This document shows, piece by piece, positions 1 to 6,057 of a stretch of DNA of 6,758 bases. Below the pieces are notes generated by a model that saw nothing but the letters and a program-made list of their open reading frames with translations, was not told the origin of the DNA and ran no database searches. Each line of letters begins with the position of its first letter. Positions within the stretch are counted from its first letter, which is position 1. The translations under genes were made by a program, and so were the position numbers. The stretch covers positions 1 to 6,758 of the forward strand of contig JAIVHA010000229.1 in NCBI GenBank assembly GCA_020201295.1. The letters run 5' to 3'. The stretch comes from Lysobacteraceae bacterium. GTDB lineage: Bacteria; Pseudomonadota; Gammaproteobacteria; DSM-19610.

Positions 1-1
1 G

Positions 2-745
2 CACAACGCGATGGAGGAGAACCGGGGCAAATACCTGGTGATCGTCGACGGTTCCATCCCGCTGAAGGATGACGGCATCTACTCAACGGTGGATGGACAT
101 ACCAACCTCGAGTCACTGCGCGAAGTCGCTGAAGGTGCGGCTGCGATCGTGAGCATCGGGACCTGTGCCTGTTTCGGCGGCGTGGGTGCCGCACGGCCGA
201 ACCCCACCGGCGCCGTTGGGGTGGATCAGATCATCACCGACAAGCCGATCCTGAACGTGCCGGGCTGCCCCCCGATCCCGGAGGTCATGACCGGCGTCCT
301 GACCAGCTTCCTGGCCTTTGGCCAACTGCCCGACGTGGACGGACTGAAGCGTCCCCTGGCCTTCTTCGGCGACACCATCCACGATCGCTGCTACCGTCGG
401 CCGTTCTACGATCAGGGCAAGTTCGCCAAGACCTTCGATGATGAAGGCGCACGCAAGGGCTGGTGCCTGTACGAACTCGGCTGCAAGGGCCCGATCGCCC
501 ACAATGCCTGCGCCACCCTGAAATTCAACCAGGGTGTCAGCTGGCCGGTACAATCCGGCCATGGCTGCATCGGCTGCTCCGAACCCGATTTCTGGGACAA
601 GGACAGCTTCTACAAGCCGTTGTCGGCCGGTCAATGGGGTTCCGCAGAAGGCATTGCGATCGCAGCGGCGGCAGGCGTCGCGCTGGGTGCGGCTTCAGCG
701 GTCATGTCGCGCAAGAATCAAGACAAAATCTCGGGAGGTAAGTAG
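2..745 (+). CDS. hynS: [NiFe] hydrogenase small subunit, 5'-truncated by window edge
   Basis: This is the electron-transfer subunit of a periplasm-facing uptake-type [NiFe] hydrogenase. The frame is open to the window edge, so the ATG at 11 is internal; the twin-arginine signal and the first CxxC of the proximal cluster lie upstream. Counting from that ATG, GTC (Cys52) and PGCPP (Cys86) are the remaining proximal [4Fe-4S] ligands. His124, Cys127, Cys152 and Cys158 fit the distal [4Fe-4S] cluster, and Cys167, Cys186 and Cys189 (CIGCSEPDFW) the medial [3Fe-4S] cluster. Residues 213-231 form an Ala/Gly-rich hydrophobic helix followed by a basic tail, the usual C-terminal membrane anchor. The position that carries an extra Cys in O2-tolerant enzymes (E. 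coli HyaA Cys120) is Gly57 here, but an unusual Cys54 sits in GTCACFGG. It is first in an operon with isp1, isp2 and the large subunit. The family is certain; the symbol follows the Isp-type layout. Confidence 0.96.
   Translation, partial: HNAMEENRGKYLVIVDGSIPLKDDGIYSTVDGHTNLESLREVAEGAAAIVSIGTCACFGGVGAARPNPTGAVGVDQIITDKPILNVPGCPPIPEVMTGVLTSFLAFGQLPDVDGLKRPLAFFGDTIHDRCYRRPFYDQGKFAKTFDDEGARKGWCLYELGCKGPIAHNACATLKFNQGVSWPVQSGHGCIGCSEPDFWDKDSFYKPLSAGQWGSAEGIAIAAAAGVALGAASAVMSRKNQDKISGGK
733..739 (+). promoter_or_regulatory. Ribosome binding site of isp1
   Basis: GGGAGGT lies 8 bases before the ATG at 748, inside the last codons of the small subunit. It is a near-perfect Shine-Dalgarno sequence and fixes the isp1 start. 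The two genes are separated by only two bases, so they are expected to be translated from one mRNA. Confidence 0.8.
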
Positions 746-747
746 CC

Positions 748-1401
748 ATGACGCTCCTTGACTTTGCACGCGGCCCCGCGATGCAGATAGCAATCATCAT
801 CTTTGTCGTGGGCATCGTCTGGCGCCTTGTCGGCGTCTGGGGTCTGCGCCAGAAGAAGGATCTGTCCGAGGCCCGCTCGAAGGGTGCCTGGGTCGGCGGC
901 CTCAAAGGCCTGTTCGCGCATGCCTGGCCGTACAAGCCCTTCGTGCCCAGCGTCGGTACCCAGTACATCGTCGGCTACGTCATCCACCTCGGCCTGTTCA
1001 TCGTCCTCTTTTTCGGCACACCGCATATGCTCTTCTTCGCGGATATCGTCGGCTTCACCTGGTGGACCCTTCCTGGGGGCGTCATCACCTTCGTCGCCGT
1101 GATCACCACGGTGGCGCTGTTCATCGCCCTGGCCAAACGGCTCACCAATCCGGTCCAGCGGCTGATCTCCAATTTTGACGATTATGCGACCTGGTTCGTT
1201 ACCACCCTGCCGTTCGTGACCGGGCTGGCGACCAACGCCAACCTGTGGCCGGACTATGAGACCGGTCTGGCCATCCATCTGTTGAGCGTCTGGCTGCTGC
1301 TGATCTACTTCCCGTTCGGCAAGCTGATGCATTCATTCTGGTTCGTGGTTTCCCGTTACACCACCGGATCCCGATTCGCACGCAGGGGGGGTATGGCATG
1401 A
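748..1401 (+). CDS. isp1: Isp1, membrane b-type cytochrome of the hydrogenase
   Basis: A 217-residue integral membrane protein, expected to be the haem b subunit linking the hydrogenase to the quinone pool. Hydrophobic segments at about 12-32, 72-92, 108-130, 147-163 and 172-192 suggest five helices, as in DsrM and NarI. His80 and His93 bracket the end of helix 2. His177 and His195 are 18 residues apart, the same spacing as the helix-5 haem ligands of E. coli NarI (His187/His205). These four are the likely axial ligands of two b haems. The segment SNFDDYATWFVTTLPFVTGL also resembles the family. A strong Shine-Dalgarno lies in the end of the small-subunit gene. The stop overlaps the isp2 start as ATGA. 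Isp1 replaces the HyaC/HupC-type cytochrome of other group 1 hydrogenases. I identified it from sequence pattern and gene order, not from an alignment. Confidence 0.88.
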   Translation: MTLLDFARGPAMQIAIIIFVVGIVWRLVGVWGLRQKKDLSEARSKGAWVGGLKGLFAHAWPYKPFVPSVGTQYIVGYVIHLGLFIVLFFGTPHMLFFADIVGFTWWTLPGGVITFVAVITTVALFIALAKRLTNPVQRLISNFDDYATWFVTTLPFVTGLATNANLWPDYETGLAIHLLSVWLLLIYFPFGKLMHSFWFVVSRYTTGSRFARRGGMA

Positions 1402-2762
1402 GTAACACAACGACTGAAATGACCCTGGACCTCGAGGCCAAGCGTCTCTCGGTGGTGGAACCCGGCACGCGCGTTGATGTGCAGGGCGACATGAGTGACG
1501 AGGAGCGGGTCGAAAAGGCGATGACCAATTTCGCCAAGGATTTCGGCCGTGTCACCGCCACCTACATGGAGGCCTGCATCCACTGCGGCGCCTGCGCGCA
1601 TGCATGCCCGTTTTATAAGGCCAGCGGCAATCCACGGCACACGCCAATCTGGAAGATCGAACCCTTCAAGCAGGCCTACAAGCGCGAGGCCGGCCCCTTG
1701 GCCTTTTTCTACAAGGCCTTCAACCTGAAGCCCAAGGTCACGGTCGACGAACTCAAGGAATGGCAGGAACTGCTGTACGACACCTGCACCTTGTGCGGGC
1801 GCTGCACGCTGATCTGCCCGATGAGCATCGACATCGCGACGCTGGTCGGGATGGCCCGTCATGGCATGTTCCACGCCGGCCTGGTCCCGCACGAGCTTTA
1901 CACGGTGACCGAGAAGGCACAACGCGAGGGCAGCCCGCTGGGCGCAACGCCGCAGGTCTTCGAGGATCGCGTCGAGTGGATGGGCGACGAGCACGAAGTC
2001 GAGATGCACATGAATGAGGACCAGGCCGATGTACTCGTCCTGATGTCGTCCATCGAGATCCAGAAATATCCGGAATCGATGGCCGCGACCGCGAAGATCC
2101 TGAACCAGATGGGCAAGACCTGGACCTTCCGTACCGACGGCTACGAGGCGACCAATTTCGGCATGTTGTCCGGTAATACCGGCTGGCAGAAGGAAATGTC
2201 GATGAAGGTCATCGACACAGCCGAGAAGATCGGTGCCAAGCTGGTGATCCTGCCCGAGTGCGGGCACGCCTACCAGGCGCTGCGCTGGCAGGGGGCGAAC
2301 ATGTACGGCAAACCGCTGCCGTTTAAGGTCCAGCATATCTCGGAATTCCTGGCAGACGCAGTGGATTCGGGCTCGCTCAAGCTCAAGACCGTCAACAAGA
2401 CCGTGGCTTTCCACGATCCCTGCCAGGTCTCCCGTCGTGGTGGTGCCACCAGCGCTCCGCGCAAGGTGCTCGAGGCGCTCGGTGTCAAACTCATCGAGTC
2501 CAAGAGCGGCGGCAGCATGAACACCTGTTGCGGTGGCGGCGGCGGTGTGATCACCATTCACCGCGCCGATACCCTGCGCTACAAGGTGATGGGCGCCAAG
2601 TTCCGGCAACTGGGTGAAACCGGCGCCGAGATGATGGTGACCAGCTGCTCCAACTGCCGTCAGAACTTCGACGACAGCGGGGAGAAGCTGAACTGGGATA
2701 AACAAATGAACAGCCTCCTCGAGCTGGTGGCTGACAACCTGGTAGAGGAAGCTGAAAAATGA
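1398..2762 (+). CDS. isp2: Isp2, HdrD/DsrK-like iron-sulfur protein
   Basis: A 454-residue soluble iron-sulfur protein of the HdrD/DsrK/GlpC type, expected to bind Isp1 at the membrane and relay electrons to or from the hydrogenase. Two ferredoxin-type motifs stand at Cys60/63/66/70 and Cys130/133/136/140, giving two [4Fe-4S] clusters. The C-terminal CCG domain is complete: DPC (Cys342), CCGGGGG (Cys377-378) and CSNC (Cys417/Cys420), spaced CX34CCX38CXXC. In HdrB/HdrD this pattern binds a noncubane [4Fe-4S] cluster. The preceding CCG-like domain (about 211-292) is degenerate: Ser217-218 and Asn253-Phe254 stand where cysteines would be, and only Cys288 (ECGHAY) remains. No signal peptide or membrane helix is visible. 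The start overlaps the isp1 stop (ATGA), with AGGGGG 7 bases upstream; the stop overlaps the large-subunit start in the same way. It is related to heterodisulfide-reductase subunits but here belongs to the hydrogenase. Confidence 0.93.
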   Translation: MSNTTTEMTLDLEAKRLSVVEPGTRVDVQGDMSDEERVEKAMTNFAKDFGRVTATYMEACIHCGACAHACPFYKASGNPRHTPIWKIEPFKQAYKREAGPLAFFYKAFNLKPKVTVDELKEWQELLYDTCTLCGRCTLICPMSIDIATLVGMARHGMFHAGLVPHELYTVTEKAQREGSPLGATPQVFEDRVEWMGDEHEVEMHMNEDQADVLVLMSSIEIQKYPESMAATAKILNQMGKTWTFRTDGYEATNFGMLSGNTGWQKEMSMKVIDTAEKIGAKLVILPECGHAYQALRWQGANMYGKPLPFKVQHISEFLADAVDSGSLKLKTVNKTVAFHDPCQVSRRGGATSAPRKVLEALGVKLIESKSGGSMNTCCGGGGGVITIHRADTLRYKVMGAKFRQLGETGAEMMVTSCSNCRQNFDDSGEKLNWDKQMNSLLELVADNLVEEAEK

Positions 2763-3310
2763 GCGCAGATAGAATCGTTGTTGACCCGATCACCCGCATT
2801 GAAGGTCACCTGCGCATCGAGGCGGAAACCGACAACGACGGGCGCATCAAGAGCGCCTACAGTTCGGGCACCATGGTGCGCGGCCTTGAGATCGTGATGA
2901 AAGGGCGGGACCCGCGCGATGCCTGGGCCTTTGCTCAGCGCATCTGCGGGGTCTGCACGCTCGTGCACGGCATGGCCTCGATCCGTTCCGTCGAAGACGC
3001 GCTGGACTACCCGATCCCGCCGAATGCCCAATTGATCCGCAACCTGATGAGCGGCGCGCAGTACGTCCACGATCACGTGATGCATTTCTATCATTTGCAT
3101 GCACTGGATTGGGTGGACGTCGTCTCTGCACTGAAGGCGGACCCGAAGGCCACCTCGGAACTCGCGCAGTCGATCTCCAAGTACCGCAATTCCTCCCCTG
3201 GCTATTTCGCAGATGCCCAGACGAAGGTAAAAAACCTGGTGGAATCCGGGCAGTTGGGGATCTTCGCCAATGCCTACTGGGGACACCCCGAGTACGCCAA
3301 ACCACGATGA
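2759..3310 (+). CDS. hynL: [NiFe] hydrogenase large subunit, N-terminal piece (interrupted gene)
   Basis: The first 183 residues of the catalytic large subunit. It opens with DPITRIEGHLRIE, whose Glu15 is the conserved acidic residue near the NiFe site. RICGVCTLVH follows, with Cys63 and Cys66 as the first pair of Ni/Fe ligands. Then come QYVHDHVMHFYHLHALDWVDV and GIFANAYWGHPEY, all typical of group 1 enzymes. In intact homologues GHPxY is followed by LPPExNL and roughly 50 further residues, including an FGGK-PH segment. Here the frame ends two residues after YAK at a TGA. The start overlaps the isp2 stop (ATGA), with AGAGGAAG 7 bases upstream. The rest of the protein continues from 3307 in another frame. 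As read, this piece cannot complete a NiFe site by itself. Identity is certain; whether the break is biological or a sequence error is open. Confidence 0.93.
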   Translation: MSADRIVVDPITRIEGHLRIEAETDNDGRIKSAYSSGTMVRGLEIVMKGRDPRDAWAFAQRICGVCTLVHGMASIRSVEDALDYPIPPNAQLIRNLMSGAQYVHDHVMHFYHLHALDWVDVVSALKADPKATSELAQSISKYRNSSPGYFADAQTKVKNLVESGQLGIFANAYWGHPEYAKPR

Positions 3311-4329
3311 ACGACCTGGGATTGAGCATTGTGCGCGATGCGATCATCCAGATGCAGGAGTTCGTGGATCAGGTCTATGTTCCGGACACGCTGGCCATCG
3401 CCAGCTTCTACAAGGACTGGTTCGAGCGCGGCGAGGGCATCGGCAACTTCCTGACCTGCGGCGACTTCCCGGCCGAAGGTCATGGCGATCTATCCAGCTA
3501 CCTGATTCCTTCGGGCGTGATCCTGGACCGCGATCTGACGACGATCCACCCGCTGGATCTCAATGATCCCGAACAGGTCCAGGAATTCATTTCACGCTCC
3601 TGGTATGAGTACGAGGGAGGCAAGGACGTCGGCCTGCATCCGTACGACGGGGAAACCACGCTGAACTACACGGGTCCGCAGACCCCGTACAAGTTCCTCG
3701 ATGTCGAGAAGGACTATTCCTGGCTGAAGTCGCCGCGCTGGCGTGGCAGGCCGATGGAAGTGGGTCCCCTGGCCCGCGTCCTGATGCTTTATGCCAGTGG
3801 CCACGAACCGACGAAGGAATTGGCCACGATGGCGCTCAGCCAACTCGATCTACCCTTGACGGCGATGTTCTCCACCATGGGTCGCACTGCAGCGCGCACG
3901 CTGGAGACCAAGATCATCGCCGACACCATGATGACCTGGTACGACAACCTGATGGCGAATCTTGCCGCCGGGAACCTGAGCACCTTCAACGAAGATCTGT
4001 GGCACCCGAAGACCTGGCCCAAGCAGACCAAGGGTGTTGGATACATGGAGGCGCCCCGCGGTGCCCTGGCCCACTACACGGTGATCGAAGATGGCAAGCT
4101 GACCAACTATCAGGCCGTGGTGCCCAGCACATGGAATGCCGGGCCGCGCGACCCTCAGGGCCAGCCTGGTCCGTATGAAGCGGCGCTGATGGACAATCAC
4201 CAGATGCATGACGTCGATCAGCCGCTGGAGATTCTCCGCACCATCCACAGCTTTGACCCCTGCCTCGCCTGTGCGGTGCACATGGTCGGGCCGGATGGTG
4301 AGAAGGGCGTCACTGTCAAAATAACCTAA
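3307..4329 (+). CDS. hynL: [NiFe] hydrogenase large subunit, C-terminal piece (interrupted gene)
   Basis: 340 residues of the same large subunit in a different frame from the N-terminal piece. The ATG overlaps the upstream stop as ATGA, but no Shine-Dalgarno is visible at useful distance, so the true beginning is uncertain. Homology is recognisable from MNDLGLSIVRDAI onward: EFVDQVYVPDTLAIASFYKDW, GRTAARTLETKI, EAPRGALAHY and VVPSTWNAGPRDPQG are conserved blocks. The C-terminus carries DPCLACAVH, whose two cysteines are the second pair of NiFe ligands. It is followed by a 15-residue tail that a HynD/HyaD-type endopeptidase would remove after the His during maturation. The two pieces together make about 523 residues, some 50 short of what I expect for this family. 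All catalytic motifs visible here look intact, so the break is recent, tolerated or artefactual. Confidence 0.92.
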   Translation: MNDLGLSIVRDAIIQMQEFVDQVYVPDTLAIASFYKDWFERGEGIGNFLTCGDFPAEGHGDLSSYLIPSGVILDRDLTTIHPLDLNDPEQVQEFISRSWYEYEGGKDVGLHPYDGETTLNYTGPQTPYKFLDVEKDYSWLKSPRWRGRPMEVGPLARVLMLYASGHEPTKELATMALSQLDLPLTAMFSTMGRTAARTLETKIIADTMMTWYDNLMANLAAGNLSTFNEDLWHPKTWPKQTKGVGYMEAPRGALAHYTVIEDGKLTNYQAVVPSTWNAGPRDPQGQPGPYEAALMDNHQMHDVDQPLEILRTIHSFDPCLACAVHMVGPDGEKGVTVKIT

Positions 4330-4337
4330 CCGACTTC

Positions 4338-4363
4338 CCGGAGGCACCGTGGCGTGCCTCCGG
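4338..4363 (+). terminator. Hairpin just after the hydrogenase operon
   Basis: CCGGAGGCAC (4338-4347) and GTGCCTCCGG (4354-4363) form a perfect 10-bp stem with a 6-base loop, 8 bases after the large-subunit stop. It is followed only by CTTTCT, a weak U-tract. It may terminate partly or protect the 3' end of the operon mRNA. Confidence 0.65.
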
Positions 4364-4367
4364 CTTT

Positions 4368-4384
4368 CTGGCCTTCACGGCCAG
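4368..4384 (+). repeat. Small second hairpin
   Basis: CTGGCC (4368-4373) and GGCCAG (4379-4384) form a 6-bp stem with a 5-base loop, placed between two larger hairpins. There is no U-tract after it. It may only add structure to the operon's 3' end. Confidence 0.4.
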
Positions 4385-4389
4385 CGTGG

Positions 4390-4421
4390 GGCCGGCGGAT
4401 TTTTCCTCCGGCCTTTTCTTT
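4390..4421 (+). terminator. Rho-independent terminator of the hydrogenase operon
   Basis: GGCCGGCGGA (4390-4399) pairs with TCCTCCGGCC (4404-4413) with a single C/T mismatch and a 4-base T loop, followed by TTTTCTTT. Strong stem plus U-rich tail is the classical intrinsic terminator and marks the operon end about 60 bases after the large-subunit stop. Confidence 0.8.
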
Positions 4422-4544
4422 GCCGCCCAACCGCGTAGCGCCCATCTTGCGGACCCGCCCCCGTCACCGACCCATGGCTTGACCTCGACCTCCGCGGTGC
4501 GCACCCTAATGGGGCCACTCACCCACGGCCGGGGCTACCGGGAC

Positions 4545-4874
4545 ATGAATCTTAAAGTCGTCATCGACGACGAGATCTACACGCTGAACGTTCCCGACGA
4601 AATCGTTCGTGAATCCGGCGACTTCTTCGATCAGATGGACGGGGACCTGGACGCGGGTCGTCAGATGGGCCGCGAATGGGTCGCACGACTCGACGTCGAG
4701 GACCGGATCCGGATCATTGGCGACAAGCTGCTCAGCGCACTGGAGCGGGAGAACCACGACGTCGGGCGCATGATGGCGGCCTACATCCTGAACCGCGCCC
4801 CCGCGATCGACACCCTGCTACTGGATACCACCGGCGAGATCCGCAATACCGAGATCCGCTACCGGAACCTGTGA
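4545..4874 (+). CDS. Conserved-looking acidic protein of unknown function, 109 aa
   Basis: I do not recognise a named function. The 109-residue product is acidic (23 Asp/Glu against 14 Lys/Arg), with no signal peptide, cysteine cluster or membrane helix, so it is probably cytoplasmic. It begins with a beta-hairpin-like stretch (KVVIDDEIYTLNVPDEIV). A likely helical middle contains FFDQMDGDLDAGRQMGREWV, then an amphipathic stretch (DRIRIIGDKLLSALERENHD) and a hydrophobic helix (MMAAYILNRAP); it ends in a polar tail. I prefer the ATG at 4545 because homology-like composition begins there; an in-frame ATG at 4509 would add 12 unconvincing residues. Only weak Shine-Dalgarno-like G-rich sequence precedes it. 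Its codon use matches the neighbours, which supports a real gene. It follows the hydrogenase terminators, so it is likely transcribed separately, and it converges on the transporter gene 18 bases downstream. Confidence 0.75.
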   Translation: MNLKVVIDDEIYTLNVPDEIVRESGDFFDQMDGDLDAGRQMGREWVARLDVEDRIRIIGDKLLSALERENHDVGRMMAAYILNRAPAIDTLLLDTTGEIRNTEIRYRNL

Positions 4875-4892
4875 TCTCGCGGACCATGCCGC

Positions 4893-5783
4893 TCAAGAGC
4901 GCTCGGTGACGGCCACCAGCTGGCGATCCCGCCACAGGCAGTAGAACACCCAGAGGAACACCGGGACATTCATCAACAGGCCGTAGAGCAGCGGCACCAG
5001 CCCCAGCGCGGGCAATTGCAGGATGGAAAATGCGACCATCATCGCGATCCCGGCGTTCTGGACCCCCACCTCCACGGTGATCGCCCGCACGCTGTCGCGC
5101 GGCAGGCGCAACCTGCTTGAAACCCGATAGCCCAGGCTCATCGCCAGCATGCAGAGCAGCAGTACCGCCAGCGTCTCGATGCTGAGCAGCGCCGGGAGCC
5201 GGTGCTGGTAGGCCAGGAACAATGCAACGACGATGCCGACCATCGCCACGCCGGTCAGCAACTTCACCCGCGGCAGCCAGCCCAGCACCGTGGTCTCGGC
5301 CATCCTCCGGCGCAGCAGCATGCCGCCCAGCGCGGGAACCAGCGTGACCAGCAGCAGTTGTCCCACCGTGTGCCAGTAGGGAAGCGCAAAGCCCTGCGCG
5401 GCGAGCCCGAGCAGCTCGAAGTTCCAGCCCATGATCAGCGGCAGCGTGAACGGTGTCACCATCCCGGCGAGCGCCGTCAGGCTGACCGAAAGAGCCAGAT
5501 CGCCCTGGACCAGGTAGCTGAACATGTTCGAGGTCGCGCCACCCGGCACCAGCGACACCAGCAGCAAACCGGCGGCCGCCATCGGCGGCAGGGGCAACAG
5601 CAGCACCAGCGCCCAGGCCAGGAGCGGCAACGCCAGGATCTGCAACCCGAGGCCCAACAGGATCCTGCGCGGATGTCTCCAGATGCGCTCAAAATCCGCC
5701 TCGGTCAGGCTCATCCCCATCGCCAGCATCACGCTGGCCAGAACCCAGGGCAGGATCACCTGCGCCAACCACTCAGCCGCCAT
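4893..5783 (-). CDS. Bile acid:sodium symporter (BASS) family transporter
   Basis: A 296-residue, strongly hydrophobic protein with 9-10 predicted helices, the size and pattern of bacterial BASS transporters, which couple Na+ to uptake of an organic anion. Diagnostic stretches are LVPGGATSNMFSYLVQGDLALSVSLTAL (written here as family hallmark, residues 79-104) and VEVGVQNAGIAMM (237-249). Ser85-Asn86, Glu238 and Gln242 sit where family members of known structure bind sodium; this placement is by motif, not alignment. The substrate cannot be read from sequence and is unlikely to be bile acid in a free-living bacterium. I chose the ATG at 5783 because AGAGGG lies 4 bases upstream and the first helix starts soon after. 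An open frame extends to 5894, but its extra 37 residues are Arg/Ser/Gly-rich and unlike the family. The gene converges on the 109-aa gene and diverges from menA. Confidence 0.88.
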   Translation of the reverse strand: MAAEWLAQVILPWVLASVMLAMGMSLTEADFERIWRHPRRILLGLGLQILALPLLAWALVLLLPLPPMAAAGLLLVSLVPGGATSNMFSYLVQGDLALSVSLTALAGMVTPFTLPLIMGWNFELLGLAAQGFALPYWHTVGQLLLVTLVPALGGMLLRRRMAETTVLGWLPRVKLLTGVAMVGIVVALFLAYQHRLPALLSIETLAVLLLCMLAMSLGYRVSSRLRLPRDSVRAITVEVGVQNAGIAMMVAFSILQLPALGLVPLLYGLLMNVPVFLWVFYCLWRDRQLVAVTERS

Positions 5784-6053
5784 CTCACCCTCTGCAAACA
5801 CCGCCCAAAATCCGGACCGCGATCCCGGAAGCCTGCCCGTCCCCGACTGATGTAGACTGCGCCCGCTCGCATCCCGCTGGGAAACCGGCCGCAAACCCGC
5901 GCGAACAATCCGCTACGGGGACCCGAACGGGCAGGATGCTCCATCGCGCGCCCCTTCCGTGGAGCCGCAACTGCCACCTCCATCTTGTGCGCCATTAAAC
6001 TGATCGATTCCTGAAGAAAGATCCAGAACCATGAGACTCAGAAAGGAAGTGCC
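5784..6053. other. Divergent intergenic region between the BASS transporter and menA
   Basis: 270 bases that should hold both promoters. I see no convincing -35/-10 pair on either strand. ATGTAGACTGCGCC (5850-5863) resembles an extended -10 with a GC-rich discriminator on the plus strand, but lacks a -35 partner. GCTCCA (5938-5943) and TGGAGC (5960-5965) form a 6-bp inverted repeat with a 16-base gap. Overlapping open frames here are Arg-rich shadows. An 8-codon frame at 6031-6057 is listed separately. Confidence 0.5.
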
Positions 6054-6057
6054 GTGA
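6031..6057 (+). other. Possible 8-codon leader ORF overlapping the menA start
   Basis: ATG at 6031 opens an eight-codon frame (MRLRKEVP) whose TGA overlaps the menA GTG as GTGA. GAAGAAAG lies about 11 bases upstream as a weak ribosome binding site. It also contains the menA Shine-Dalgarno, so translating it could affect menA initiation. It may be chance. Confidence 0.25.
6044..6049 (+). promoter_or_regulatory. Ribosome binding site of menA, fixing the GTG start
   Basis: AGGAAG lies 4 bases before the GTG at 6054. An in-frame stop at 6012-6014 leaves this GTG as the first sensible start, since no in-frame ATG lies between them. Confidence 0.7.

Noticed and set aside
718..1332. A 204-codon minus-strand open frame opposite isp1
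   Set aside because: Asp/Gly/Gln-rich antisense shadow of a membrane protein; no motif and no plausible ribosome binding site.
1356..2705. A 449-codon open frame on the minus strand opposite isp2
   Set aside because: It mirrors a GC-rich real gene, has a His/Leu/Gly/Arg-rich composition with no recognisable domain, and the plus-strand frame carries all the cysteine motifs.
3109..3306. Upstream extension of the second large-subunit frame back to an ATG at 3109
   Set aside because: The 66 extra residues are out of frame over the N-terminal piece, which carries the real conserved sequence there.
4479..4510. TTGACC and CCTAAT as a promoter for the 109-aa gene
   Set aside because: The spacer is 20 bases, outside the normal 16-18, and the -10 matches only four of six bases.
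4886..4893. Palindrome GAGCGCTC between the convergent genes as a terminator
   Set aside because: It has no loop and no U-tract, so it would not make a stable terminator hairpin.
5202..5855. A 217-codon plus-strand frame across the BASS transporter
   Set aside because: Gln/His/Arg-rich composition typical of the complement of Leu/Val/Ala codons; the minus-strand protein matches a family.
5784..5894. N-terminal extension of the BASS transporter to an ATG at 5894
   Set aside because: The added residues are Arg/Ser/Gly-rich, not hydrophobic, and have no family resemblance; a better ribosome binding site supports 5783.
5880..5945. tRNA-like GTTCGGGTC on the minus strand of the divergent region
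   Set aside because: The T-loop lacks the invariant A, and no acceptor or anticodon stems can be formed around it.
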